In this document: positions 28,002 through 37,182 of the stretch, in pieces
Layout of the letters: each line of letters begins with the position of its first letter
How positions within the stretch are numbered: the stretch's first letter is position 1
NCBI GenBank assembly: GCA_910586205.1
Contig: CAJUGD010000010.1
Location: forward strand, 48,428-112,427
Length of the DNA stretch: 64,000 nt
Reading direction: 5' to 3'
Source: an uncultured Lachnospiraceae bacterium
GTDB lineage: Bacteria > Bacillota > Clostridia > Lachnospirales > Lachnospiraceae
The notes under the pieces: model-generated
The model's input: the letters and a program-made list of their open reading frames with translations, nothing else
Told to the model about the DNA's origin: nothing
Databases searched by the model: none
Position numbers and translations under genes: made by a program

Positions 28002-29129
28002 TTACTGCATGTCCACGATCTGCTGATACAGTTCCGCATATTGAGAAGTGTTGTCCTCCACAACCTTCTTACAAGCTTCCTGCCACGGAGCCTTGTCTGT
28101 AACCTCAACCACATTGCAGCCTTCTTCCTTCAGCTCCGCCAAAACCTTGTTCTCTGCTTCCTCAGAGATCTGACGGTTGTACTCAGAAGCCAGCTTAGCA
28201 GCCTCCATCATAGCATTCTGCTGATTCTCTGTCAGCCCTTCCCACGCCTCATCCGTGATAATAACCTGGATAGCGCCTAAGGTATGGCCGTCTAAAATCA
28301 GGTTGTTGGCAACCTCCGGGAAAGCGTTGGACTTATAGTTGGCAATAGGCTGCTCAGCGCCATCAACCACACCGGTCTGAAGCGCAGAATACAGTTCACC
28401 GAAAGCCACCACTGTGGGAGAAGCGCCCAGTCCCTCAACCATGCCGTTCATAATCGGGTCATTGGACACACGCAGCTTCATGCCCTTTAAATCCTCCAAG
28501 CCATTTACCGGGTTCTTGGTAAAGAAATGACGGAAGCCCTCCTCGCCATAGAACAAGCCTCTTACGCCTGTGCCGTTCTCATGAGGCTCAAGCAGGAAAT
28601 CCGGAGCCAGGTCAGAAGTGGCAAAATTCCAGAAGTGATTCCGATCCACAAATGTATATGGAATGGAAAGCAGCATGGACTTCTCACCGCCATAGCTGGT
28701 CAGGGCAAATGCAGAAATCCTGGACATATCAATGGTTCCGCCGCCGCCTAACATGGTATCTAACACGTCGTTCTCAGAACCTAAAACACCGGAAGCCTGC
28801 AGGTCAATGGTAATGGAACCGCCGGACAGTTCTTCTACCTTCTCCTTGAAGAAGGAATCCGTCTGTCCCACAATGGTATCTAAAGGATTCACCTCTGCAT
28901 ATATCAGGGTAACTGCCGGATCATTAGCTGCCGCCGCATCACCGCCTGCCGCATCTTCTTTGCTTTCTTCTTTTGCTTCCTCTGCTTCGCCTGCATCAGC
29001 AGCAGGAGCCTCTGTAGCAGCAGATGCGTCCGTGGCTGCAGGTGCATCCGGCTCCTTCAGCCCGCATCCTGACAGAGATGCTGCAACCATTGCTGCGCAC
29101 AGCGCGGTACCGATCCATCTTTTTTTCAT
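28002..29129 (-). CDS. dctP: TRAP transporter substrate-binding lipoprotein (DctP family), first copy
   Basis: A 375-residue solute receptor. The ATG at 29129 (MKKRWIGTALCAAMVAASLSG) is chosen over the longer frame for its lipoprotein signal (lipobox LSGC) and the AAAGGAGGG site. An Ala/Glu-rich flexible segment (residues 25-70) follows, then the DctP fold with GGEKSMLLSIPYTF, LKGMKLRVSNDPIMNGMVEG and the signature ALQTGVVDGAEQPIANY. The Arg in KLRVS is the expected carboxylate-binding residue. It is the first gene after the sensor/regulator pair, and its promoter (29199-29228) has a poor -35 box, as expected for an activated gene. Confidence 0.95.
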   Translation of the reverse strand: MKKRWIGTALCAAMVAASLSGCGLKEPDAPAATDASAATEAPAADAGEAEEAKEESKEDAAGGDAAAANDPAVTLIYAEVNPLDTIVGQTDSFFKEKVEELSGGSITIDLQASGVLGSENDVLDTMLGGGGTIDMSRISAFALTSYGGEKSMLLSIPYTFVDRNHFWNFATSDLAPDFLLEPHENGTGVRGLFYGEEGFRHFFTKNPVNGLEDLKGMKLRVSNDPIMNGMVEGLGASPTVVAFGELYSALQTGVVDGAEQPIANYKSNAFPEVANNLILDGHTLGAIQVIITDEAWEGLTENQQNAMMEAAKLASEYNRQISEEAENKVLAELKEEGCNVVEVTDKAPWQEACKKVVEDNTSQYAELYQQIVDMQ

Positions 29130-29198
29130 AAAACATTCCCTCCTTTTAATTTTTATGAAACATATCCCGTTTTTTGGAAACTTCTGGGATACTTTTTC

Positions 29199-29228
29199 AT
29201 TATAAAGCATATATCACCAAAAAGGAAA
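29199..29228 (-). promoter_or_regulatory. Probable activated promoter of the TRAP genes
   Basis: A perfect TATAAT (29199-29204) is paired only with a weak -35 (TTTCCT, 18 bp away), about 70 bp before the dctP ATG. A weak -35 fits dependence on the adjacent AraC-type response regulator; this is an inference. Confidence 0.4.
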
Positions 29229-29318
29229 TGGTAAATTTTTGTGAATCATAGTATATTTTTATCCTCTTTTTAAGAATAAATTATATAGTTCCTACAAATC
29301 CCCTCTTGTCAATCTGTT

Positions 29319-30188
29319 TTATGATTCCTTATTTTCACGGAAAATCCGAACCCGGTATTCTGTAGGATTTATTCCGGTCACACGCCGGAACACCTTTGTA
29401 AAATAATTGGAATCTCCATACCCTACTCTCCTGCCAATCTCTTTAATATTGACCATAGGATCCTCCAACAGCTTTTTTGCTGCGTTCACCCGGTACTCGG
29501 TCAGATAAGAGGTAAAATTTTTTCCAAAGCACTGTTTGAACAGCTTGCAAAAATACGCCTCAGAATAATTCATGGCATGGGCCAGCTCCTGCATGGAAAT
29601 ATCCTGTTGATAATTCTCAAAAATATGCTGTTCGATCATCTCCTTCACCCCGGACAAACGAACATTTTCATACTCGTCTTCTATAAATGCCTCTGTCTCC
29701 AGGTTCTCACCATCCTTTTCCTGTCCTTTGTTTGTCTTCCTATCCTCTAAGGCCCTGTCTTCCCCAAAGATTTCCTTCCCTTCCTCAGACAGCATGGAAT
29801 GTGTGTTTTCCTGTTCTGCCACAAGCCGTATAGCTTCCTCCATTACCAGCATCAGCTCCCGCTCCTCATAAGGTTTTAAGAGATAATCCAGCGCCCGGAC
29901 CGTAATAGCTTTTTTAGCGTAGGCAAACTCATCAAATGCCGTGAGAAAAATAATACAGCAATTTTTATCTTTTCTGCGGATTTCCTCTGCTGCCCCGATT
30001 CCATTGATGCCTGGCATCTCAATATCCAGAATCGCGATCTGAATTTTATGTTCCTCATACACCTTTAGGGCTTCCCTGCCATTTTCCGCCTGAAAAATAA
30101 TACACCTGTCCCTTAGATTTTTCCGCAAGGTCTTGCAGAGCACTTCCCGCTCAATCATTTCATCATCCGCAATCAATATACGAACCAT
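29319..30188 (-). CDS. Response regulator, receiver plus AraC-type DNA-binding domain (YesN-like)
   Basis: A 289-residue transcription regulator. The receiver domain shows the acidic pair in LIADDE, the phospho-acceptor in IAILDIEMPGING, the Thr/Ala switch in IIFLTAFDEF and the Lys in YLLKPYEE. A variable linker follows, then two helix-turn-helix units of the AraC family (SMQELAHAMNYSEAYFCKLF and IKEIGRRVGYGDSNYFTKVF), ending in the AraC signature GINPTEYR. An ATG at 30200 directly abuts an AGGAGG, too close to use, so I prefer 30188 (MVRILIADDE). Together with the kinase behind it, it probably controls the TRAP operon that starts 190 bp downstream. Confidence 0.93.
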   Translation of the reverse strand: MVRILIADDEMIEREVLCKTLRKNLRDRCIIFQAENGREALKVYEEHKIQIAILDIEMPGINGIGAAEEIRRKDKNCCIIFLTAFDEFAYAKKAITVRALDYLLKPYEERELMLVMEEAIRLVAEQENTHSMLSEEGKEIFGEDRALEDRKTNKGQEKDGENLETEAFIEDEYENVRLSGVKEMIEQHIFENYQQDISMQELAHAMNYSEAYFCKLFKQCFGKNFTSYLTEYRVNAAKKLLEDPMVNIKEIGRRVGYGDSNYFTKVFRRVTGINPTEYRVRIFRENKES

Positions 30189-30335
30189 GTGCTTTTTCAT
30201 CCTCCTGCTCTATTCTGTCCATCCTTTTTGTTCATCTTCCCGTTCGTTCCCTTTTCCTGATCCTTATATTCTTTTTCGCTTTCACTCCCAATCTTTGTGC
30301 AGCCATTCTTCCAACGGCTGTACGGCATCCTCCGT

Positions 30336-31829
30336 TTATCCCTCCTCTGCCTCCCCTCCCGGAATCCCGATCTGGATTACGGTTCCCCGTTCCTTTTTTC
30401 CGTAGATCTTCATCCATCCGCCCGGATACATGGTATGAATCCTCTGATAAATATTTCCCAAGCCGATTCCCACCATGGAAGTATTCCGATTTTTTAAAGC
30501 CTCTAAAACCTGCTGCTTTAGTTCTTCTTCCATTCCCATACCTGTATCTGCCACAGAGATAACAAGCATTTCCCCTTTTTTCCATACCTTTAAAAAAACC
30601 CTTCCCCCCTGCTCCTTTTTGGCGATTCCGTGAACAATAGCATTTTCCACCAAAGGCTGCAGGGTAAAAGCCGGTATCCTTACAGCAGAGCCATCTACCT
30701 CTATGCGGCAGTCATACCGTATCCTGCTGCCGAACCTCATTTTCTGAATATAGGTATAATCCTGCACCACCTTAAGCTCCTGGTTTAAAGGCACGATCTG
30801 CTCTGTGGTCTTTAAGTTATACCGAAACAAATTGCTCATGCTGGTAATCATCTTTTCTGTGGTATACGCATCCTCTAACTTTGCCATGCAGGCAATAATG
30901 TTCAGGGTATTAAACAGAAAATGAGGATTGATCTGGCTTTTTAAAAGATCCAGACGTGCTTCCTCCAACTGCTTCTCTGCCTCCATCCTCTCCATAGCCT
31001 CTTTGTGAAGCAGCTCGGAAATCTCATGATTTGTCATTAACGTCTGAATATACCCTTTTGTGGCATGCTTCATTTTATTGAATGCCTGTACCATCTCCCC
31101 CATCTCATCCTGATTTTCCACCGTCAAATCCTGGCCGCTGAAATCATTTACCGCGATCTTCCTGGTGGCGTCTGCAAGCATTTCCATGGGATCCACCACT
31201 GCATGAGACAAAAGCCGGGTCAAAAAGCACATGGTTCCAATCATGACCACAGAAAGCGCCAGAATCCAGTAAGGCATTCCATAGAAAAACGGCACCTGTC
31301 TCTGATAATTCCCGTCCCCTGCCGCCATAGTTAGCTGAAGAAGCTGTCTTGCATAAATCTGCAGATACTCCTGCATGGAATAGACCTGATAAAGCTTTTG
31401 GATATACCGTTCATCTTCTGAACTTTTCTCAAGAAGCTCATCCCGTGATATACAATAATTTTCATAGGCATTGCGAATATTCCAGGTACGGCCATACCGG
31501 GCGGCCCCAATAGTCTGATAATCAAAAGGAAGCTCCCTTAAACTCTGCTCTGTCTTTCTGCACGATTCTTCATAACGTTCTGCATAATCTCTGATCCGGT
31601 TCCGGGTATATGCCTGGAATGCAGAAGCCTCCTGCTCCATTGCCTCCTGAAAATTATAGCACCTGGAATTATCATCCAGAATCGTATTAAAATTACCCAG
31701 GGCAAAATCCATCAAAAGAAAACTGAACAATACAGATACAAGGATCACCAGAATCACCAGACATACATAGATTCCCAGCTTTTTCTTTAAAGAAATTCCC
31801 AGCCAATGCTTTCTTATGTACTCATACAT
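30336..31829 (-). CDS. Sensor histidine kinase, YesM/LytS type
   Basis: A 497-residue membrane kinase. A helix near residues 18-45 and another near 200 flank an extracellular sensing domain. A HAMP segment (VVDPMEMLADATRKIAVNDF) leads to the His_kinase domain with the phospho-acceptor in LLKSQINPHFLFNTLN. The ATPase domain has the N box PLVENAIVHGI and the G box DTGMGM, then GIGLGNIYQRI. This architecture is typical of kinases beside sugar or organic-acid transporters. I trimmed the start to the ATG at 31829 (MYEYIRKHW), because the longer frame runs into the apt terminator. Ligand unknown, probably the TRAP substrate. Confidence 0.93.
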   Translation of the reverse strand: MYEYIRKHWLGISLKKKLGIYVCLVILVILVSVLFSFLLMDFALGNFNTILDDNSRCYNFQEAMEQEASAFQAYTRNRIRDYAERYEESCRKTEQSLRELPFDYQTIGAARYGRTWNIRNAYENYCISRDELLEKSSEDERYIQKLYQVYSMQEYLQIYARQLLQLTMAAGDGNYQRQVPFFYGMPYWILALSVVMIGTMCFLTRLLSHAVVDPMEMLADATRKIAVNDFSGQDLTVENQDEMGEMVQAFNKMKHATKGYIQTLMTNHEISELLHKEAMERMEAEKQLEEARLDLLKSQINPHFLFNTLNIIACMAKLEDAYTTEKMITSMSNLFRYNLKTTEQIVPLNQELKVVQDYTYIQKMRFGSRIRYDCRIEVDGSAVRIPAFTLQPLVENAIVHGIAKKEQGGRVFLKVWKKGEMLVISVADTGMGMEEELKQQVLEALKNRNTSMVGIGLGNIYQRIHTMYPGGWMKIYGKKERGTVIQIGIPGGEAEEG

Positions 31830-31880
31830 ATGAACCCCCAGCCTTAAACATTTTCCAAAATAAGCGCCGATACACAATGC

Positions 31881-31922
31881 AAAAAGCGCCGGTCTCTCCC
31901 CTCTCAAAAGAAATCCCGGCGC
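31881..31922 (-). terminator. Intrinsic terminator after apt
   Basis: On the minus strand, GCGCCGG and CCGGCGC arms with a 23-base loop are followed by TTTTT, just past the apt stop codon. Confidence 0.75.
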
Positions 31923-31946
31923 CTGCTCATACCTCTATGATTCTAT

Positions 31947-32471
31947 CTATTTTCCCTCATAGACAATGGCAGATTCTACCTGGTATTTTTCCAGCTTCTC
32001 CCTGCCCTTTAAACCAGCTAACTCCATGACAAAGCAGATCTTTACCACCTCTCCGCCAAGCTGCTCCACCAATCCGGTAATGGCCTCAATGGTCCCTCCT
32101 GTAGCAATCAGATCGTCAATAATCACAACCTTTTGTCCTGGCTGAATCCCGTCCTTATGGATCTCCACCTCCGCTGTCCCATACTCTAACTCATACTTGG
32201 CCGAGACAGTTTCTCTCGGCAGCCTGCCCTTTTTTCTCACCGGCACAAAACTCTTATGGCAGGCATAGGCAACCGGCATACCAAAGATAAAGCCTCTTGA
32301 CTCAGGTCCTAACACCACATCAAAATCCACCCCGTCCACCATCTTTAAAAGCTCATCAATGGCAAGCTGCAGCCCGTCTGCATCCTGCAGAATGGACGTC
32401 ACATCCCGGAAAATAATCCCCGGCTCCGGAAAATCCGGAATAGACACCACATAATCCTCCAACCTTTTCAT
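31947..32471 (-). CDS. apt: Adenine phosphoribosyltransferase
   Basis: A 174-residue purine-salvage enzyme that makes AMP from adenine and PRPP. The PRPP-binding loop VVIIDDLIATGGT is intact. PDFPEPGIIFRDVTSIL near the N-terminus and LGPESRGFIFG (catalytic flexible region) are diagnostic of Apt. Length is normal. The ATG at 32471 has an AAGGAGG site 11 bp upstream. It lies 37 bp past the glycosylhydrolase-like gene and ends at a strong terminator, so it is probably the last gene of that transcript. Confidence 0.97.
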   Translation of the reverse strand: MKRLEDYVVSIPDFPEPGIIFRDVTSILQDADGLQLAIDELLKMVDGVDFDVVLGPESRGFIFGMPVAYACHKSFVPVRKKGRLPRETVSAKYELEYGTAEVEIHKDGIQPGQKVVIIDDLIATGGTIEAITGLVEQLGGEVVKICFVMELAGLKGREKLEKYQVESAIVYEGK

Positions 32472-32508
32472 CTCTTACCCATCCTCCTTATCCTTATGAT
32501 CCCTTCCC

Positions 32509-33768
32509 TTAATTCAGCACTTTCATCAGATTCGCTGCCTCAGCCTGGCAGGCCGCCTCCTGGAAGGAGCTGTAGGCATAAAAGCAATACCCGGCTACCT
32601 GCCCGCTGGCACGTCCTGCTTCCACCTGACGCTTAATAATATCATTTCTTCTCAGCCACTCCGGCACCGCGTTGTTGTCCTTGCTTCCGGAACCGGTCTT
32701 ATACATGGCAAGCCCCAAATACAGCCGGACATTCCCCTTTTTCTTCAGCTTAATCCATGTATCCAGATTATTGGAAAAGGCAAAGGGAGCCGGGCTTCCG
32801 TCCGAAAGCTTATGTTCAAATCCCCAATAAATCTGAGGCATAATATAGTCAACATACCCATCCTTAGACATCCAGGTATCGATATCCACAAAAAGCCGGT
32901 TTTCACTGCGCAGATTGGTCACATGTCCCTCCGGGCTGATTCCGAACTGGACATGGGGCTTTACCTCTTTTACGGTCTGGTATACCCCGCGGACCAGCTT
33001 ATTTACATTCTCCCTGCGCCACTGATTGATGGAAAGGCTGCTTCCGGATGCATCATACTCCGGTTTGTCAAACCACTTATTCTCATCACTGTCATTGACT
33101 TCCGGATAAAAATAATCGTCAAAGTGGATGCCGTCCACATCATACTTCTCCACAATCTCCCGCACGCCGTCAATGATCCGCTGCCGCACATCCTCTGATG
33201 CCGGGTTTAAATAATACTCTCCGTTCTGGCGGAGCACAAAACGATCATTGGAACTGTCCTCATCTGACAGCCACTGCTTCACAAAGCTCTGATCTGACAC
33301 CTGATTCCAGCGGTTCATATTCCCGGTCACCCGGTAAGGATTGATCCATGCATGGAACTGAAGTCCTCTCTTGTGGGCTGTTTCCACAAAATATGCCAAC
33401 GGATCATATCCCGGATCCTTTCCCTGTGTGCCCGTCACAAACCGGGACCAGGGAAAATAGGCAGACGGATACATGGCATCGCAATCCGAACGCACATGAA
33501 CAAACACCGCGTTCATCTTCAGCTCCACACACCGCTCCAAAATCTGATCCACACCTTTTTGAAAACCAGCCTGATCGGCAGGCAGCTTGTCCCAGTCCAA
33601 ATAGGAGATCCACACTCCCCGAAGCTCCTGCAAATCTTCTCCTTTGCTTTTCACCTCTCCTGCCACAGCATTACTTTCCCCACTCTCCGGCGCTGCTAAG
33701 GCAGAAAAAGCGCTGCCGACTATCATTGCTCCTGCCAACAATCCTGCAAAAATTCTTTTGTAAATCAT
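32509..33768 (-). CDS. Secreted family-10 glycosylhydrolase-like protein (GHL10/YngK type)
   Basis: A 419-residue exported protein. Residues 1-25 form a signal peptide (MIYKRIFAGLLAGAMIVG, ending FSALA). The TIM-barrel of the GHL10 family follows: ELRGVWISYLDWDKL at the start, then VHVRSDCDAMYPSAYFPWS, GLQFHAWINPYRV, the likely catalytic-region motif VDGIHFDDYFYPE, and YVDYIMPQIYWGFE. Relatives are found in sporulating Firmicutes and are thought to act on cell-wall or polysaccharide material; the substrate is not established. It has its own promoter (33820-33848) and a GGGAGGGT site. Confidence 0.88.
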   Translation of the reverse strand: MIYKRIFAGLLAGAMIVGSAFSALAAPESGESNAVAGEVKSKGEDLQELRGVWISYLDWDKLPADQAGFQKGVDQILERCVELKMNAVFVHVRSDCDAMYPSAYFPWSRFVTGTQGKDPGYDPLAYFVETAHKRGLQFHAWINPYRVTGNMNRWNQVSDQSFVKQWLSDEDSSNDRFVLRQNGEYYLNPASEDVRQRIIDGVREIVEKYDVDGIHFDDYFYPEVNDSDENKWFDKPEYDASGSSLSINQWRRENVNKLVRGVYQTVKEVKPHVQFGISPEGHVTNLRSENRLFVDIDTWMSKDGYVDYIMPQIYWGFEHKLSDGSPAPFAFSNNLDTWIKLKKKGNVRLYLGLAMYKTGSGSKDNNAVPEWLRRNDIIKRQVEAGRASGQVAGYCFYAYSSFQEAACQAEAANLMKVLN

Positions 33769-33819
33769 GTACCCTCCCTGGTTCTAAACAGACGATATTT
33801 CCAATTCAAATCCAGTATA

Positions 33820-33848
33820 AGTATACCAAACCCTTTGAAAAAGGGCAA
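33820..33848 (-). promoter_or_regulatory. Promoter of the glycosylhydrolase-like gene
   Basis: On the minus strand, TTGCCC (33843-33848) and TATACT (33820-33825) are separated by 17 bp. The small CCCTTT/AAAGGG inverted repeat inside the spacer may also act as a weak terminator of hemW. Confidence 0.5.
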
Positions 33849-33883
33849 CTTTTGGCGGTTTAATTTTTTCTGAATATTTTCTT

Positions 33884-35143
33884 TCACAGCAAAAATTCGC
33901 ATAAAACCTGGTTGCTCACATCAATCCCCCGATCTGTCAGCCGCACCCAGGGTGTATTGACCTCAATCAGCCCCTGCCCCTCCATCCTTTTCAGCGCCAC
34001 GGCATACAGATTCCACATATTCCGCCCGAACCTCCCCAAAAATTCACTTCCTGACACTCCCCTCATCATGCGGAGCCCCAGAAACATAAATTCCTCCATC
34101 TTCTCATCCAGGGAAAGCTCCTTAATATCCCTGGCAGCCGCCCCGCCCTTTTTTAAGTTCAGGGACAAGTACTCTCCCATATCCGTCACATTGTGATACC
34201 TGTAGCCGCCGATATAGGAAGACGCCCCCAACCCCAGCCCCAGATAGTCCACCCCGGTCCAATAACCGATATTATGGCGGCATTCATACCCTTGTCTGGC
34301 ATAATTTGAAATCTCATACCGCTCATACCCCTGCCCTGCCAAAAACTCCTTGGTCATATGATAGATTTCCCGATCCGTATCCTCATCCGGCAGAGGGGGA
34401 AGCTCCATCCGACGGCTCTTTTTATCTCCCGGCAATACGCTTCTGGCCAGAGAATCCTCCCGTTCTCCTCCTTTTCTCTCATCCCTTCTGACAATTCCGC
34501 CTTCAGAACTTCCCATATCCCCATACCATTCATAAAACAGCGTACCCTCCTCAACAATCAGGCTGTAGGCAGAAATATGCTCTGGCTTCAGCATGATCAC
34601 TTTGCGCAGGGTATTTTTCCAGGAATGCACATCCTGTCCCGGCAGGGCTGACATCAGATCCACACTGATGTTGGTAAAGCCTGCCTGCCTTGCCCGCTGA
34701 TAGCTTTTGAGAAAATCATCAAAGGTATGGATCCGGCCTAATACCCTCAGCTCCTGATCATCTGCCGACTGCAGTCCTAAACTTAACCGGTTAATGCCGC
34801 TTTCCTGGTATACCTCCAGCTTTTCCATCGTTAAGGTGCCCGGATTCGCCTCAATGGTGATCTCTGCATCCTCCTCAATGGAAAAGCAGCCGTAAAGCAC
34901 GGCAAACAGCTCCTCTATAAACTTAGGCGGCAAAAGAGACGGCGTACCCCCTCCCAGAAAAATACTGGTGACGTTCCAATCTGAAAAGCACAGGCTCTGT
35001 CCGTATATTTCCTCAATCAGCTTGTCCATATAATCCTGGTAAACCCGCTCCGGAACCGCAAAAGAAAGAAAATCGCAGTAAGCACATTTGCGGGCGCAAA
35101 AAGGGATATGGATGTAAAGTTCCAGTGGTCGTTTATTCATCAT
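33884..35143 (-). CDS. hemW: Radical SAM heme chaperone HemW (HemN-like)
   Basis: A 419-residue radical-SAM protein. The cluster-binding CARKCAYCDF (CxxxCxxC, residues about 17-25) is intact, followed by FLGGGTPSLL and EITIEANPG. The C-terminal HemN_C region has the winged-helix signature EEFMFLGLRMMRGVS. HemW proteins lack coproporphyrinogen oxidase activity and instead transfer heme, so the old HemN name is avoided. Residues 220-260 carry a charged insertion (EGGIVRRDERKGGERED) not found in close relatives I know of. The start overlaps the lepA stop by 11 bp, the usual lepA-hemW arrangement in Firmicutes; a second ATG lies one codon on. Confidence 0.94.
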   Translation of the reverse strand: MMNKRPLELYIHIPFCARKCAYCDFLSFAVPERVYQDYMDKLIEEIYGQSLCFSDWNVTSIFLGGGTPSLLPPKFIEELFAVLYGCFSIEEDAEITIEANPGTLTMEKLEVYQESGINRLSLGLQSADDQELRVLGRIHTFDDFLKSYQRARQAGFTNISVDLMSALPGQDVHSWKNTLRKVIMLKPEHISAYSLIVEEGTLFYEWYGDMGSSEGGIVRRDERKGGEREDSLARSVLPGDKKSRRMELPPLPDEDTDREIYHMTKEFLAGQGYERYEISNYARQGYECRHNIGYWTGVDYLGLGLGASSYIGGYRYHNVTDMGEYLSLNLKKGGAAARDIKELSLDEKMEEFMFLGLRMMRGVSGSEFLGRFGRNMWNLYAVALKRMEGQGLIEVNTPWVRLTDRGIDVSNQVLCEFLL

Positions 35144-36947
35144 CTAATTTCAGTACACTCATAAAAGCTTTCTGCGGAATCTCCACATTCCCCACTTGGC
35201 GCATCCGCTTCTTGCCTTCTTTTTGTTTTTCCAACAGTTTCTTTTTCCTGGAAATATCACCGCCGTAACACTTCGCCAGCACATCCTTGCGCACTGCCTT
35301 TACTGTCTCCCTGGCAATGATCTTTCCCCCTATGGCCGCCTGAATGGGAATCTCAAACAGGTGGCGTGGAATCTCCTCTTTCAGTTTTTCACACATTTTC
35401 CTTCCCCGTTCATAGGCAGAAGCACTGTGAACAATAAAGGAAAGAGCATCCACCTCCTCCCGGTTTACCAGAATATCCAGCTTTACAAGCTCCGCCTCCT
35501 CATACCCCTTTAAGTCATAATCAAAAGAAGCATATCCCCGGGAACGTGATTTTAAAGCATCAAAAAAATCATAAATAATCTCGTTTAAAGGAAGATCGTA
35601 TTTTAAAAGAGCCCTGGTCTCCTCCATGTATTCCATACCCTTATACACTCCCCGCCGCTCCTGGCACAAGGTCATAATGGCTCCTACAAACTCAGTCGTC
35701 ACCATGATCTCTGCAGAGACAACCGGTTCTTCCATATAATCAATCTCTGTGGGATCCGGCATATTGGTAGGATTGGTCAGCTTAATCAGCTCCCCGTTCT
35801 TCTTATGGATGTGGTACACCACGCTGGGGGCAGTCGTCACCAGATCCAGGTTGTACTCTCGTTCTAACCTCTCCTGAATGATCTCCAGATGCAGAAGCCC
35901 TAAAAATCCGCAGCGGAAACCAAATCCCAAAGCCACCGAAGTCTCCGGCTCAAAAAACAGGGAAGCATCGTTTAGCTGCAGCTTCTCAAGAGCCTCTCTT
36001 AAGTCATTGTACCGGGCACCGTCAGCCGGATACAGCCCACAGTACACCATGGAAGTCACCTTCTTATATCCGGGCAAAGGCTCTGCACAGGGCCTCTTTG
36101 CATCTGTCACCGTATCCCCCACCATGGTGTCTTTCACATTTTTAATGCTTGCCGTCAGATATCCTACCATCCCTGCGCTTAAGGCTTCACAGGGAATAAA
36201 CTGCCCGGCGCCGAAATATCCCACCTCCACAATCTCCGCCTCTGCCCCGGTAGCCATCATTCGAACCCGGGTCCCTTTCCCCATGGTTCCCTCCACAACC
36301 CGGCAGAATACAATCACTCCCTTATAAGAATCATAAACCGAATCAAAAATCAGGGCCTGAAGCGGCGCCTTCGGATCTCCCGCAGGAGCCGGTACCTTGT
36401 GTACAATAGCTTCCAGCACTTCTTCTACATTCAGTCCTGTCTTGGCTGAAATCCTCGGCGCGTCATGGGCCTCTAAGCCGATCACATCCTCAATCTCACC
36501 TGCCACCCGTTCCGGATCCGCGCTGGCCAGATCCACCTTATTGATCACCGGCACCACATCCAGATCATGGTCCAGAGCCAGATATACATTGGCCAGGGTC
36601 TGGGCCTCAATGCCCTGGGCTGCATCCACCACCAGGATCGCCCCGTCACAGGCAGCCAGGCTCCGGCTGACCTCATAGTTAAAATCCACATGTCCCGGCG
36701 TGTCGATGAGATTAAAAATATATTCCTCTCCATCCTTGGCCCTGTATACTGTCCGCACGGTCTGGGCTTTGATTGTAATCCCCCGCTCCCGCTCAAGATC
36801 CATATTATCCAATACCTGGGACTGCATTTCCCTGCTGGTCAAAAGCCCGGTCATCTCAATAATCCGGTCAGCCAGCGTAGATTTCCCATGGTCAATATGG
36901 GCTATAATACAAAAATTCCTGATTTTGCTCTGGTCTGTTCCTGTCAT
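35133..36947 (-). CDS. lepA: Elongation factor 4
   Basis: A 604-residue ribosomal GTPase that back-translocates stalled ribosomes. G-domain motifs AHIDHGKST, ERGITIKAQ, DTPGHVDF and NKVDL are all intact. The C-terminal LepA-specific domain is present (VDALSFIVHSASAYERGR and the basic tail CYGGDISRKKKLLEKQKEGK). Length is normal. A strong promoter at 37131-37159 drives it, and the transcript leader carries the repeat element at 37012-37134. It overlaps hemW. Confidence 0.98.
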   Translation of the reverse strand: MTGTDQSKIRNFCIIAHIDHGKSTLADRIIEMTGLLTSREMQSQVLDNMDLERERGITIKAQTVRTVYRAKDGEEYIFNLIDTPGHVDFNYEVSRSLAACDGAILVVDAAQGIEAQTLANVYLALDHDLDVVPVINKVDLASADPERVAGEIEDVIGLEAHDAPRISAKTGLNVEEVLEAIVHKVPAPAGDPKAPLQALIFDSVYDSYKGVIVFCRVVEGTMGKGTRVRMMATGAEAEIVEVGYFGAGQFIPCEALSAGMVGYLTASIKNVKDTMVGDTVTDAKRPCAEPLPGYKKVTSMVYCGLYPADGARYNDLREALEKLQLNDASLFFEPETSVALGFGFRCGFLGLLHLEIIQERLEREYNLDLVTTAPSVVYHIHKKNGELIKLTNPTNMPDPTEIDYMEEPVVSAEIMVTTEFVGAIMTLCQERRGVYKGMEYMEETRALLKYDLPLNEIIYDFFDALKSRSRGYASFDYDLKGYEEAELVKLDILVNREEVDALSFIVHSASAYERGRKMCEKLKEEIPRHLFEIPIQAAIGGKIIARETVKAVRKDVLAKCYGGDISRKKKLLEKQKEGKKRMRQVGNVEIPQKAFMSVLKLDDE

Positions 36948-37011
36948 ACAGTCTTCTCTCCTGCTCTTATCTTCTTAATCCTTTCATTCTTTGCAAAATC
37001 CCATAAAATTC

Positions 37012-37134
37012 CGCTGAGTGTTCCTATTACACCATGTCCATTAACCTCATGCTGCGCCTTCGGCTTGCATTCGCTAAGTGGACAGGTATTACTCACACTA
37101 AGCTCGTGAAATACCTCGCTAAGTGTTCCTATTA
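37012..37134. repeat. Repeat element in the lepA leader
   Basis: Near-identical copies of CGCTAAGTGTTCCTATTA lie at 37117-37134 and 37012-37029 (one base different). A third partial copy, CGCTAAGTG, sits between them. A hairpin lies at 37084-37116 (AGGTATT/AATACCT, extended by TCAC/GTGA). The first copy overlaps the -10 box, so the element forms most of the lepA leader. A dispersed intergenic repeat is likely. Confidence 0.5.
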
Positions 37135-37159
37135 TATCATCGATGGTTTTTAAAGTCAA
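37131..37159 (-). promoter_or_regulatory. Sigma-A promoter of lepA-hemW
   Basis: On the minus strand, TTGACT (37154-37159) and a perfect TATAAT (37131-37136) are separated by 17 bp, just past the spoIIP stop. Confidence 0.75.
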
Positions 37160-37182
37160 AACAATCTGTAAAAAGCATCTCC

